Assembly: GCA_028753945.1 (NCBI GenBank)
Contig: JAPNXP010000009.1
Coordinates: 3,162,001-3,226,000, forward strand
Direction: 5' to 3'
DNA: 64,000 bases
DNA from: Hexactinellida sp. DTS-2022
Taxonomy: Eukaryota; Porifera; Hexactinellida
Below, one piece after another: positions 1-10,802 of the stretch (the stretch's first letter is position 1; the number at the start of each line of letters is the position of its first letter). The notes beneath the pieces are model-generated. The model was not told the DNA's origin. It saw only the letters and a list, made by a program, of their open reading frames with translations, and ran no database searches. A program made the position numbers and the translations under genes.

Positions 1-301
1 ATAATAGTTCATTGTCAATCTAATGCACAAAGAATTTCTATAATACGGAATCTTTGGGGCAGGTATTTGGATATTTTATTTCATTCTCATCCATGGTCCA
101 ACAATTATAATATCTAATATCAATCGACCTAAACAACAATTTAATTTGGGTATATACCGATATTTTCGGAATTATTATTATATTATATATATACAGATAA
201 ACATATTATCCGTCTCTGCTATTGTATATTTTGAAATCTATCTATAGTCTTCAATTTAGAATTTTCTTGCGTCGAACGAATACTACACCCTAAGTTATTA
301 G

Positions 302-896
302 CAGTGTTTGCCAGAAAAGACCACCCCGGAAAAAACCCCATGGAAAAGGGCACTAAATTTGGAAAAAACCATTTATGACCATATATGGCAACACTGCATG
401 CCCATCTATGGTATGCTTCTATATGCAAGAGACAAATTTTCTAATGAGATTCTACACTTCTAGTGCACCGATTGTTAAATTTGGGACTTTTGAGAATGGG
501 TCACTTCCCTAATGTTAAACTATGGTTAGTGGATTAACCACTGAATACACTGATGATAATAAGTCTGATATACTTATATGATATGTTTACTAATACGAAG
601 TACCAAAGGTGCTAGGTGAACGCTGATAAGTGTGGTATACAGGAATTCTTCGATACCAAATAATCATTTAAAAGTAATCTGACCATATGAAAGATATCAA
701 ATTGTGGAATATGCATTTACTTACTATAGACAGTAAAATAGTAACCGCACTGTCACCGAAATATATTAATCATGCGTGGGCCAGTAAATAGAAAAAGGCA
801 GAAAAGTCCAGAAAAGGGCGATTTTTTCCGGAAAAAACCGGTTTTTTCCACCTGCCCCGATCTTTTCTAGAAAAGGGCGGTTTTTTCCGAACACTG
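302..896. mobile_element. hAT-type non-autonomous element, TSD GTTATTAG
   Basis: The element begins CAGTGTTTGCCAGAAAAG and ends CCGAACACTG. It is flanked by a perfect 8-bp duplication GTTATTAG at 294-301 and 897-904, the hallmark of hAT insertion. Both ends carry GAAAAGGGC / GGAAAAAACC blocks in opposite orientation, which could fold back. A second terminus-like sequence (GGCAACACTG) lies at 387-396, so a short copy may be nested at the left end. No coding capacity is seen. Confidence 0.75.
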
Positions 897-904
897 GTTA
901 TTAG

Positions 905-1756
905 GAGCCCAATGACAGTATTCCGTGCGTATACCTCGACTCTCTTGTTTCTCTACCGTCACCCAGCTGTTAGTTCTCAACTAACTTGTTCCTGACGCTT
1001 CTCCCTGTCTTACACCATATCACGGGAGACCAATGACAGTATTCCGTGCGTATACCTCGACTCTCTTGTTTCTCTACCGTCACCCAGCTGTTAGTTCTCA
1101 ACTAACTTGTTCCTGACGCTTCTCCCTGTCTTACACCATATCACGGGAGACCAATGACAGTATTCCTTGTGTATACCTCGACTCTCTTGCTTCTGTACCG
1201 TCACCCAGCTGTTAGTTCTCAACTAACTTGTTCCTGACGCTTCTCCCTGTCTTACACCTTATCACAGGAGACCAATGACAGTATTCCTTGTGTATAGCTC
1301 GACTCTCTTGCTTCTGTACTGTCACCCAGCTGTTAGTTCTCAACTAACTTGTTCCTGACGCTTCTCCCTGTCTTACACCTTATCACAGGAGACCAATGAC
1401 AGTATTCCTTGTGTATAGCTCGACTCTCTTGCTTCTGTACCGTCACCCAGCTGTTAGTTCTCAACTAACTTGTTCCTGACGCTTCTCCCTGGCTTACACC
1501 TTATCACGGGAGATCAATGACAGTATTCCTTGTGTATAACTCGACTCTCTTGCTTCTGTCCGTCACCCAGCTGTTAGTTCTAAACTAACTTGTTCCTGGC
1601 GCTTCTCCCTGTCTTACACCTTATCACGGGAGACCAATGACAGTATTCCTTGTGTATAGCTCGACTCTCTTGCTTCTGTACTGTCACCCAGCTGTTAGTT
1701 CTCTACTAACTTGTTCCTGACGCTTCTTCCTGTCTTACACATTATCACGGGAGACC
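905..1756. repeat. 121-bp tandem satellite, seven units
   Basis: Seven head-to-tail units share the anchor AATGACAGTATTCC at 911, 1032, 1153, 1274, 1395, 1516 and 1636. The period is 121 bp, with one unit of 120 because of a single deletion. Units differ by a few substitutions; the first two are nearly identical. Each unit holds the short palindrome GTTAGTTCTCAACTAAC. The array abuts the duplication of the preceding hAT element. No open frame is conserved across units. Confidence 0.95.
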
Positions 1757-1816
1757 TTATCAAAGATGAACATTAGTTAGTTCAATTGAAGAATACTTAG
1801 TTCAATTTTATTTATA

Positions 1817-2235
1817 CAAGGGTGGGGTTGGCTAACCGATCTGAAGCAACGGTTACAATTGATTACTCGCAACGGTTAACCGGGTAACCGCCCATCCTAC
1901 ACAATACTATAAATCCTATATACAAATTTGATTATACTACAGAATAAGACTCAGGTGTATAAAGTATAACTGCATAAGTATATTAACTGATACATCTCGT
2001 GCTTTAGGCAAATTTAAATCAATGTTGTCCAATAATATTTATTAAGTGGTGTTGAGAAATGGATTTAGGACTATATATTCTGATAAAATTAAAAGTTTTT
2101 TAATACTTTATACATTAATTTCCCAATAACTCTGCTGTTATTTAACAGACCGGCTAACTGGTTAATAAAATCTCTAACCGTTAACCGATGTCAGCAACGG
2201 TTAACTGGTTAACCGGTTAACCGAATCCAGCCTTG
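1817..2235. mobile_element. hAT-like MITE with TAACCGGTTAACC subterminal motifs
   Basis: The left end CAAGGGTGGGGTTGGCTAAC and the right end, whose reverse complement is CAAGGCTGGATTCGGTTAAC, form imperfect terminal inverted repeats. Inside both ends lie clustered GGTTAACCGGTTAACC palindromes. The flanks ATTTATAC / ATTTACAA agree at 6 of 8 positions, suggesting a decayed 8-bp duplication. The same family recurs at 19489-20078 and 20092-20513. Confidence 0.65.
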
Positions 2236-2413
2236 ATTTACAAAACTCGATATTACAAATTCTGAAATTGCTATCTCGTCATGCTATACTAAATTATTTG
2301 AACAACGTATGCTTTGTATAATGTGCTTTTCATGAGCTATAATAATATCTAGCTTGGCAACAAGCCATCTGTTCTTTGTTTATTTATGCATTGCACTGTA
2401 ATCTAGGTTGGAG

Positions 2414-3244
2414 CGTGACCTTCGATATATAAGGCCTGAGTGCTAAGCGAAAATTTGTGTACCATGGATTACTTAAAGTGCATTGAAAAATGGAGAATTG
2501 TTCTTTATCCCAATAATTAGCAATGATAGAGCTGAAAAGTGTATTATAACTATATAGGAATATGGTACCCAGGTATACATAGCACTCTCCAGAATTGTGA
2601 TGTCATCATCTGATGACGTAATGGTAATTTTGGTTGCGAATTATCTTGTTTTTCTAGCATACTTTTAACATAGTTAAACGCGTTATAAATGTTCAAAATT
2701 GGAACATGGTTATACCCATAACTAGTTGAAAAAAATATATCGAAATTATAAATGGAATGTTGACACATTCCTCGGTTGCCATGGAAATGTATATTTCCTA
2801 AAATGTGTCATAACTCAAAAACTATGAATGTTATGCAAACTAGGCTGGTACTGATCTGTCCGGAATAGGTAACTTCCTATTCATTGATAATACATTTTAT
2901 ATGCCTAACTTCAATCATCTTTCGATATATTTTTTTCAACTAGTTATGGGTATAACCATGTTCCAATTTTGAACATTTATAACGCGTTTAACTATGTTAA
3001 AAGTATGCTAGAAAAACAAGATAATTCGCAACCAAAATTACCATTACGTCATCAGATGATGACATATCACAATTCTGGAGAGTGCTATGTATACCTGGGT
3101 ACCATATTCCTATATAGTTATAATACACTTTTCAGCTCTATCATTGCTAATTATTGGGATAAAGAACAATTCTCCATTTTTCAATGCACTTTAAGTAATC
3201 CATGGTTCAAACCAGCACTCAGGCCTTATATATCGAAGGTCACG
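2414..3244. mobile_element. Foldback element, ~320-bp arms, TSD GTTGGAG
   Basis: Two long arms (about 2414-2744 and 2924-3244) are near-identical inverted copies starting CGTGACC and ending GGTCACG. They are separated by a spacer of about 180 bp. The element is flanked by a perfect 7-bp duplication GTTGGAG (2407-2413 and 3245-3251). Apparent short ORFs in the arms are mirror images of each other and not genes. A second member of the family lies at 32290-32973. Confidence 0.85.
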
Positions 3245-3303
3245 GTTGGAGTTATTATTCGAGGTAGTAGACTAGTGTTCATGTTTAGATAGTATTTATC
3301 CAT

Positions 3304-5389
3304 TTAGGGATCCCGGATGTTCTTTCGGTGGCATTGATGTTCCGGATCGGTTGGAATGGCGGGTATGCAGTTAGTGATGAATACTACTTGTTTGTTCGTC
3401 GTACGATACTTCTTATCCATCCAAACGAGTAAGCACACCGGCTCTTCCGCCACAAGTTTCCTTTCTTCACCTTGCCTTGTACTATGAGTGAAGTTGACCT
3501 TATAGCTGTACCATTTGTATGCCCAGGTTAGAGGGTGCATTTGGTGACCACGTATTTCAGATCCTGCTCGAGGGAGGTTATGTCTGCTGTTCCAACCATG
3601 CCGGTTTGTCGTGAGCGAAGATAGGCAGCCAGGTCGAGATGCGAGAAGAACATATCGCAATAAATGACATGACCCTTTTCGAAGTAGGGTTCAGCTAGTT
3701 GTAGCACAACATCACGCCCTCCCACTGACTGTACACTGCTGCCGAGATAGATGTTCTGGGTGAGGGAGTATCCGCAACAGGCACAGCAGATGGCCCATAA
3801 CTTTATTCCGTATTTATTCGGCTTAGCGGGCATGTATTGACGCAGCACACTCCTCCCGTAGAACTTTACCATCATTTCGTCGATGGAGAGTGCTCTAGCT
3901 GGCGTGAGAAGTTTCGCGGAGTTATGATTGACATCAGTGAGCTGGTTGGCGAATTTTGCCTCAAAGCGTCTGGCTGTGCCGAGGTCCTGAGGGATGTTTT
4001 AATTGTCCATGAAGTGCAACATGGTTAGTAGCTGCTCGAAACGATCTCGCGAGGTGTGTGCTGTGAAATGTGGCAGATTGTAGATTGCGGATTTATGGAA
4101 ATATGCTCGACGATTTGGAAACTGCCAGCGATGTCCAAAGGAGGAGTCCTATGAAGCAGCGCATCTCGTTGTAGGTGGGCACTTGCCAATTTTGTAGCCC
4201 CTTTTGGTTGCGGTAGAGTATGGTCTGATGGAGAAGGCACTCTATTTGGTGTGGGCTGTAGATTGCGTCGAAAAAATCCACCGGTTCTTCGCAGTCGATT
4301 AGGTACCGTCCTTGTTGAGACAGTGTGTGCTGCTGAGATGGTGGATCAGGGTGTAGCTGATTGAGTGGTTCTGGAATGGCTGGTGCTACCTTGGAGATAT
4401 TATCTAGTGAGTTTCTGTCTACTGATAGAGCATTTTCATATGGCTCCTTGAAGAAAGGCTGTGCTTGGAGAAATTCTGTGGATTGGATCTTACTCCCTAT
4501 GAGCTGTTTGTGCTCTGCGTCCCAGATCTCAGGATAGAATCGTTCAATGGGCGTGTTTCTTAGGGTCAAGCGTCTGCGATACTTTTTCTTTTCACATTTT
4601 GTCCTGGTTTCAGTGTTTGCATCAATCGCGTATACATAGAGATCTACACGTGGTAGTCCTGTGGGTGATTTTAGATTGGTATCGGGCTTGAAGATGGGCC
4701 GGTTTTCCCAGATTTTGTAATTGTCGGGATATTACTCGGGAATCTTGTCTTTAGGAATGGGGGTTCTCATTGTGAATATTTGTGGGCTAGTTTGCAGTTG
4801 CATCTGTTCAGCGATGTAAGTGACAGTTGTAAGGGGTTTGACTTGTTGAGATTCTGGATTGTAGCGAAAGTCAGTACGTTTGGTTCTGCTGTTGAGTATG
4901 GATGGGCTTGAGCTACGTTTTCCTGTTGATCGTGTATCGAGTGATGTTTGAACTGGAGGAGGAGAAGGAGGAGGGGCTAGGTAAACTGTTGTGTGCTTGC
5001 TAGTATCTCTGTCTGAGAGGACGAGTGAATGTGTAGTTGTGGGAAGGCCATTCCAGCTAATTGGCTAGCAGGACTGGACAAGGGGCTGCTAGTTGTAAAT
5101 AAAGTATCCGACACGTCCTCGCTAGCTGTTGAAGGACCGAGTGTCGGGTTAATTGTCGAGGCGGTAGGCGTATTAGTTGAGCCAGGCACTGGGTTAGTTA
5201 AATAGTCTGCCTGTAGTAGACCGTAAAGTCCATCGTCGTCCCCATCATCCTCCGACAGAGCTCATCGTCGGAATCGTTCTGATATTGGGTTGGAGCAGTG
5301 CCTGCTGGGTGAAGAGTCTGATTGTTATCAGTCTGCAGCTGATCGTCTTCCGGATCCACAGTTGTGAGTGTGGGAAAATTAGTTGCCAT
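3304..5389 (-). pseudogene. piggyBac-type transposase, broken and C-terminally truncated
   Basis: This is a DDD transposase remnant of the piggyBac superfamily, which normally moves DNA between TTAA sites in the nucleus. The N-terminus at 5389 (MATNFPTLTTVDPEDDQ) is acidic and Ser/Thr-rich. A core domain follows with YNEMRCFIGLLLW near 4150, SIDEMMVKFYGRS near 3870-3900 and YCDMFFSHLDL near 3640. The Asp in SIDEMM and in YCDMFF correspond to the first two catalytic aspartates. Several frameshifts and stops break the frame. The sequence ends after KLVAEEPVCLLVWMDKKY, before the third aspartate and the C-terminal Cys-rich domain. No TTAA-flanked termini were found; a hAT element (5493-6182) sits just upstream of the start. 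Confidence 0.85.
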
Positions 5390-5492
5390 CTGAATTGACA
5401 GAGTTGTGCTTTTGAGTGTTGTGTGTGATTGAATAGTTGAATGATTGAAATTGGTAACATTTGCACAAAATAATCGTCTATATATAGGAGCT

Positions 5493-6182
5493 CAGTAGCG
5501 GATCCAGGGGGGGGATGGGGGGGATGTATCCCCCCCCACCAGATTTTCAGATATATAATTTTGGTAAAACTAATAAAATAAACTCAATCAAAGCAGATGT
5601 TATTCGACCTTTGGTATTGTTCATACTAACCTATCTCCAGTATACCTATCATCACATGCGATTATTGTCACTATTCTGCAATTTAGCATTAATTCGTAGA
5701 TTTCGTAGACCCTCTACATTGATGCACCTCACTTACTTTGAATGATTTTGGTGAATATCTTTTTAATTTCTGGCATTTACAGTATATATCTTAGTTTTGA
5801 TCAGGTGAGGTCGCAGGATCTGGCCAGCCCGGGGCAAAAGAGCAGCTTTTAGTATAAATCCGGGGCATGCTCCATGTAATTATACTACCAATTGGGCTGG
5901 AATCCGGGGGACGCCCCCCCTGGGACCGCCACTGGTTTTGATACCTTAGATTTTGTTATCTAGCATTAACAGTGTACGTCATATATTCTGTTCTCACTCC
6001 GCAGGAACTTGGTCGGCACCTAGACCTTATTGAAGGTTTATATCAAACGGTCGATATCGATATTTGAGCCCATCCGAGTAAAGAAAAAATCCAGGGGGAA
6101 TAAACCCCCCATGACCCCCTAATGATCGCTCGCTACGCTCGCTCTAAATCCCCCCCACCAGAAATTTCTGGATCCGCCCCTG
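5493..6182. mobile_element. hAT-type element with GGATCCAG termini, TSD TAGGAGCT
   Basis: The left end is CAGTAGCGGATCCAGGGGGG and the right end reads, in reverse, CAGGGGCGGATCCAG, a terminus widespread in animal hAT elements. A perfect 8-bp duplication TAGGAGCT flanks it (5485-5492 and 6183-6190). Runs of G/C occur just inside both ends (5506-5540, 6098-6160). The interior shows another GC-rich segment at 5810-5930 that may be a further small insertion. No transposase is encoded. Confidence 0.85.
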
Positions 6183-6208
6183 TAGGAGCTGGGTACCACA
6201 TGGACACA

Positions 6209-6556
6209 ATGAAGTGGCTAAAAATAGAGAATGGAAATTCCATCATCAGTGACGCAAAAGGAATCCTATTTCAAAGCTGATCGTATTACCATATGTGGCA
6301 GTAATGGTTTCTCCATCAAGCCAGCAGCAGTGAAGTGGCTAAAAATAGAGATTGGAAATTCCATGAGCAGTGACGCAAAAGGAATCCTATTTCAAAGCTG
6401 ATCTTATTACCATATGTGGCAGTAATGGTTTCTCCATCAAGCCAGGAGCAGTGAAGCTGGTTAAAAATAAAGAATGGAAATTCCATCATCAGTGACGCAA
6501 AAGGAATCCTATTTCAAAGCTGATCATATTACCATGTGTGGCAGTAATGGTTTCTC
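6209..6556. repeat. Tandem array, three units of 121 bp
   Basis: Three units are anchored by GAAGTGGCTAAAAATAGAGA at 6211, 6332 and 6453, giving an exact period of 121 bp. Units differ by few substitutions, and the last one decays after TTTCTCC. The sequence is unrelated to the satellite at 905-1756 although the period is the same. No coding pattern is visible. Confidence 0.9.
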
Positions 6557-7580
6557 CTCACGTATTGATTATTTGAAAAATTTGAATGGCAGCTATTTTT
6601 TTTAATGTATTCAATGATGAAGTACTAATTCTTAAAATTATCATGAGCATATTACAATCCTATCTCAATTGCTTGTTCGCCCTGATAATTCTCATAATTG
6701 CAAAACACCTCAACTACTACTAATGCTCATATGATAACATATGTTGTAACCGCATGGTATTTTTATTTTTATCCTTGAATTTGTATATTATTCTTTCTCC
6801 TGCCCTTCTTATCGTGGAATAGTTTGAATTTCATTCGTTATACAGTATATGTGTATATTCCTGTTTGTATCCACGTACCTGTCTCCCATTTTTGAATTGC
6901 TAGCATGATATGACAATTTGAATTTTTTTCTTCCACAACCAGACTATTTATTGTATGATTTCTCTCTGTTGAGAATCTTGCAAAAGTATTACTGAGAAGT
7001 TTCATTGTTTGTATCAACATATTAGTATTCCAAGTTCTGTATTGCTACCTTCGAAATGGCACACTCTGACATTGTTTTCTGAAAATGCAAACTAATATTT
7101 TAATTAATTGAGCTTTGTTTAGTACCTTGTAAAGTATTACCGAAAAGGATCCTTGTCTATTGTCGGCTGTGCACTGTGCACTACCCAGCCTCATTAGTGC
7201 TTCCACTGACAGCATTCAGTAGTCACACACCAGACACTTCCTCATCCATCATGACCGGATTGTTTGTGAGTTATTGCTTACTATGCACTCAGCTTTCAAA
7301 GCCTGCTTGCCCCATGGTTATTTCGGCTCAAATAAGTTGGAAATGTACTGAATACAAATTTATGCACTTTGGTGAGTTTGTTTTTCTAAGCTTCTCATAA
7401 TTGACCTAGGGCAAGCATGCCTGGCTCTATTTTCTAACCTGTGTATGATGCTACTATAGTATGAGCTTGGAGTACTTTCAACTCCACTAACCATAGATCA
7501 ATTATACCATATAATGTACACTGCGCCCAGAGAAACAGATGCAGTTATAATTATAGCTGCAGATAGCGAGATATATTTAA
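6557..7580. other. AT-rich stretch, nothing recognised
   Basis: No inverted-repeat boundaries, conserved coding segments or tandem structure were seen. Short open frames here lack any recognisable domain. Confidence 0.5.
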
Positions 7581-7581
7581 A

Positions 7582-8211
7582 ATGAAGAAAAGATTGAAAT
7601 ACTACCAAAGATACTGGTTAGAACAAATAGGCTCTTCGAGACTTTCTGTATTCCAGAATAACAAAAGCACGACCAATGACCTGGAGAGCTTTCACGCAAA
7701 TTTGGAAAGGAAATTCAGTTCTCACAATCCAAATTTTTGGAATTTTGTTAAGAAGATGAATAAAGTTATTAAAACTACATGGAAATAATTGATAACAATA
7801 TCCCAATCCGACGTACTCCACTACCCATTTCACAGCATAAAAAGCAAGTTATCCATGAACTTCAAGGAAAATTAATACGCGGTGAAATCAATTCAATTGA
7901 TTATTTAGAGTGTATTCGTTATCAATACAAGACAGAATTCATGCAATTAGGAAACTTAGGTCAATGTACGAATGAAAATGGAATGATGGAATTTCAGAAG
8001 ATGAGGATTTACCAAACGTAGAAGATACGGCATATATAAGAATATGTCGGGTGAGTCTTGTCAAAGAAGTTGATACTCTCATTAATCCGTGTCAACACGC
8101 GCAATAGTTTCAGTGCACAACTGCACTGAAACAATTGCCTAGTCTGAAGAGCTGAACAACTGCCCAGTTTGTAGAGGGCCAATTCAAAGTTTCCTCCGAA
8201 TATTCTTATAA
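7582..8211 (+). pseudogene. MULE transposase C-terminal fragment with RING finger
   Basis: The fragment corresponds to the C-terminal third of a Mutator-like transposase. NKSTTNDLESFHANLERKF near 7665 matches the GTNNGAESYHRQLKARI block of the better copy at 60616-61958 and contains the candidate third catalytic Glu. A frameshift near 7788 continues into HKKQVIHELQGKLIRGEI. Further downstream the frame around 8044-8211 shows CRVS, NPCQHAQ and finally CPVCRGPIQSFLRIFL followed by a stop at 8209-8211. This is a decayed C3HC4 RING with one Cys changed to Ser and internal stops. The N-terminal catalytic aspartates are absent. An imperfect hairpin near 8101-8139 interrupts the RING. Confidence 0.7.
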
Positions 8212-8826
8212 ATCTGTTTAGGATTTGACTGGGACTTCATTTTTTGTTATTTTCATTTTTATTATTATCATTATTTCTGGTTCTTTTTCCATCTAAATCT
8301 TATTATATTAAATCATAGAAAGATGGGAAATATGTTTCAATTTATTCCAATTTTGAAATTCAGCCTTATTCCACTTTTGAAAATCATACTGCCTTATTCC
8401 AATTTCCAATTCGGCTTTATTCCATTCGGGCTTATTCATCTTTTCCCTCGAGATTAGATTGTTTTGGATAGTACCCTATAAAGTATGACTAGTTGAAAAT
8501 TTCAAGTGAATCTAACCAGTATTTCCTGTAGAGACCATTATAAGATCCAGAAATGTGAAGGTCATCATGGAAGATCACTTTTAAAAATGAAGTAAATGTT
8601 TGTGGGCGCACACTGTTTAATTTGATGCCAAATCCGTTGTTATTTATACTGTACAATATTTGCACATATAATTGCGGATAAAACCAAAATTTCACCATTC
8701 CAATACAAATATTCAGTGTTATAGGCATTTGAAGTCAGATATCGGCTGCCAAGGTGCCAAATCTGACTTCATAGGGCTGTTTCATCGTACTTTACACGCA
8801 TTGTAACTTGACACACTTAGCTTAGT

Positions 8827-8850
8827 CGTGACCTACGGTCTAAGGTCACT
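8827..8850. repeat. 24-bp remnant of the CGTGACC foldback family
   Basis: The sequence CGTGACCTACGG...GGTCACT keeps only the terminal bases of the foldback family seen at 2414-3244 and 32290-32973. It is flanked by 7-bp direct repeats GCTTAGT (8820-8826 and 8851-8857), the family's duplication length. It looks like an element reduced to its two tips. Confidence 0.5.
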
Positions 8851-8994
8851 GCTTAGTTAATCTAGTCAGTTTCTTGTAATTTTCTTGTTTTCACAAACAT
8901 TTAGTCGCCAGTAAACAATATAATTTTCCGAAAACCAATAACCTATAATTTCTGATCATATTTCTTATATTTTATTACAAATAACTTATATAGA

Positions 8995-9140
8995 GCTCAG
9001 CTCTAGTAGAGTTCAGTTTTTCAGTATGTGTATTCAGGCACTGAGAAAGGTCAGTTTTTCCAAGAGTTTGAAATTGACCTTTAGAAAGTAAGGCTGGGCT
9101 TTTGGTATGGGAAAAAATCTGAACTCTACTAGAGCTCAGC
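8995..9140. mobile_element. Short MITE, 22-bp terminal inverted repeats
   Basis: GCTCAGCTCTAGTAGAGTTCAG at the left pairs with its inverted copy at 9119-9140 with one mismatch, enclosing about 100 bp. Flanks are TATATA-rich, so the duplication cannot be read. Confidence 0.6.
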
Positions 9141-9321
9141 TATATATAAGGATTCTCATTTTATTATGTGTGCGATCATGATTGTTTCTCGTATATAAAT
9201 TGATTATAATTGTTAATTTTAGAGTAAACAAAAAACATCCCAATTAGATTATCTAATTGCCACTTTGCAATATACTTCATGAATTGAAATGTAAATATAA
9301 AGTGTAAACATAAATAAACTA

Positions 9322-10290
9322 CTATAAGACAATATCATCAACAATTATATGTGCTTTAAAAGTTTCATATCCTGAATTCATTAATCTGGTGACGGGCTCG
9401 TAATATAAATCTGAGTTAGAAATGTACAGGCAGACTGCTCCTGAATTTGTAAGTTTACAGCCTGAATAACGGTGCCACTCTATTCTCTTCCAGGTTTTGC
9501 TTGTATCATACCTATGTACATGGGCGCCGAAACTCTCAAACGCTAGGGGGGGTGTGACGTAATATTCAAATGTAAAAGTTCAAAAAACAATGCGTATGGG
9601 GATAAAATCCATGTTGGATGGGCATAATTGTAAAGATATATACATCATCCACTGATATTTATACAAACTCATCATGGAATCAATAATTTTCCATTTTTCT
9701 TCCCTGACTTCTCCTCGGCCAGGGGGGGTGACACCCTCCCTGACCACCCCCACTTTCGGCGCCTATGCCTATGTAGCAACATAAATCACTGAATCGAGCA
9801 TTGAAGACATGGCCAGTGTTTCCACATCTGTTCCCAATATGATCTCCATCCATGCAAGATTCTTTTAAATAGATACCGGGGACTTTTTTTGGTATAATTT
9901 AGTTTTCAAGTATCTGTCAATTAATGGATTGCCTTGGGTAGCCATTAAACGACAGACTTCCGCTCTTAGTTTGCTATGATAATTCTGTGTTCCAGATACC
10001 ATTTTAGAAATACACCTGAAAAAGCAATTTCCATCCTTTCAATCTTGGCTGTTTCGCAAGGTATGCATTTTGAGAGAAGTTGTCCAGTCAGAACTGACTC
10101 TTGTTTCTAATTGTTTAGTGAAATCAATACCAAAACTTTTAAAGAAGCTTCTCTGCCATTGTTCCGTGATAGGACAGATACATGGAACTTCGTCAGATAT
10201 GAAATTATATGACGTATCTTCTTGCTTTGATCCAAATAGCCTTTCTATCATATTTGTTTCAAGATGCTCGCATATCTATTTAGGAAAAAA
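9322..10290 (-). pseudogene. OTU-like cysteine protease domain, C-terminal part of a Ginger1-type transposase
   Basis: On the minus strand an apparent acceptor at about 10286 opens a frame running through DWTTSLKMHTLRNSQD to a TGA. In the same frame it continues KDGNCFFRCISKMVSGTQNY, the OTU catalytic D-G-N-C motif (about 9990-10040). It goes on with HSKLRAEVCRLMATQGNPLI, then after a frameshift GHVFNARFSDLCCY. A hAT MITE (9519-9767) interrupts the domain. It resumes with TWKRIEWHRYSGC and ends CLYISNSDLYYEPVTRLMN, stop at 9322-9324. OTU proteases normally have His before the Y-E-P segment; here it is Tyr. Known Ginger1 transposases carry an OTU or Ulp1 protease after the integrase, and the integrase core lies upstream in the same orientation. 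An independent host OTU gene is the alternative. Confidence 0.7.
9519..9767. mobile_element. hAT MITE, TSD CCTATGTA, inside the OTU domain
   Basis: Termini CATGGGCGCCGAAA and TTTCGGCGCCTATG are inverted copies. The duplication CCTATGTA is perfect (9511-9518 and 9768-9775). G-rich and C-rich runs lie inside the ends. It splits the OTU coding sequence, so insertion postdates that exon. Confidence 0.85.
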
Positions 10291-10556
10291 ACAATAAAGA
10301 TAACTATTCCATGAAATTAAGAAGGCAAACGCAGTAAGAGACGTCGATATTTACGATCACGATAAATACCAACTTACAACTGGATATAGAACTTTGTGTG
10401 TATATTCAATACAATGTCTACTCTGTAAATCAGGATTCGAGTAATTCTTTTCGAATGCTACTTTGCACCATTCTAACAGTATGTTCATCATACCTTCTCT
10501 ATACAACCAAAAAACTCTCATAGAAATAATTTAAAATAATTACATATACATGTACG

Positions 10557-10767
10557 TGAATATGAACTGAGAATCATGAGAATCAAGGACTTTGTCCTTC
10601 ATATGGACAAAGTCCATATAAAGACAGCCCCCTGTGTTACTTCCATCTTTTTGAACTTGTATGTCAAGACCATTGTCACTCGTAAATTGTAATACATCAG
10701 TATTATTAAAACTCGATTGTTGTGGAAATGTTTGTCCGGATTGCAATAAGTGATAGGGAAATATCAC
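10557..10767 (-). pseudogene. Putative linker exon of the Ginger1-type gene
   Basis: An open segment reads LQSGQTFPQQSSFNNTDVLQ to KDKVLDSHDSQFIFT and ends at a possible donor GTACAT (10551-10556 on the minus strand). An intron of about 270 bp would join it to the OTU exon. No domain is recognised. The assignment rests on position and frame only. Confidence 0.3.
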
Positions 10768-10802
10768 TTTAATAATGCATTGTTATAATAGCAAAATAAG
10801 TA

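Noticed and set aside
905-1756. CRISPR-like array
   Set aside because: The units are contiguous 121-bp satellite repeats without spacers, and the genome is animal.
2550-3292. Mirror-image short ORFs sharing NIYNAFNYVKSMLEKQDN
   Set aside because: They are the two inverted arms of a foldback element; identity follows from the DNA repeat, not from coding constraint.
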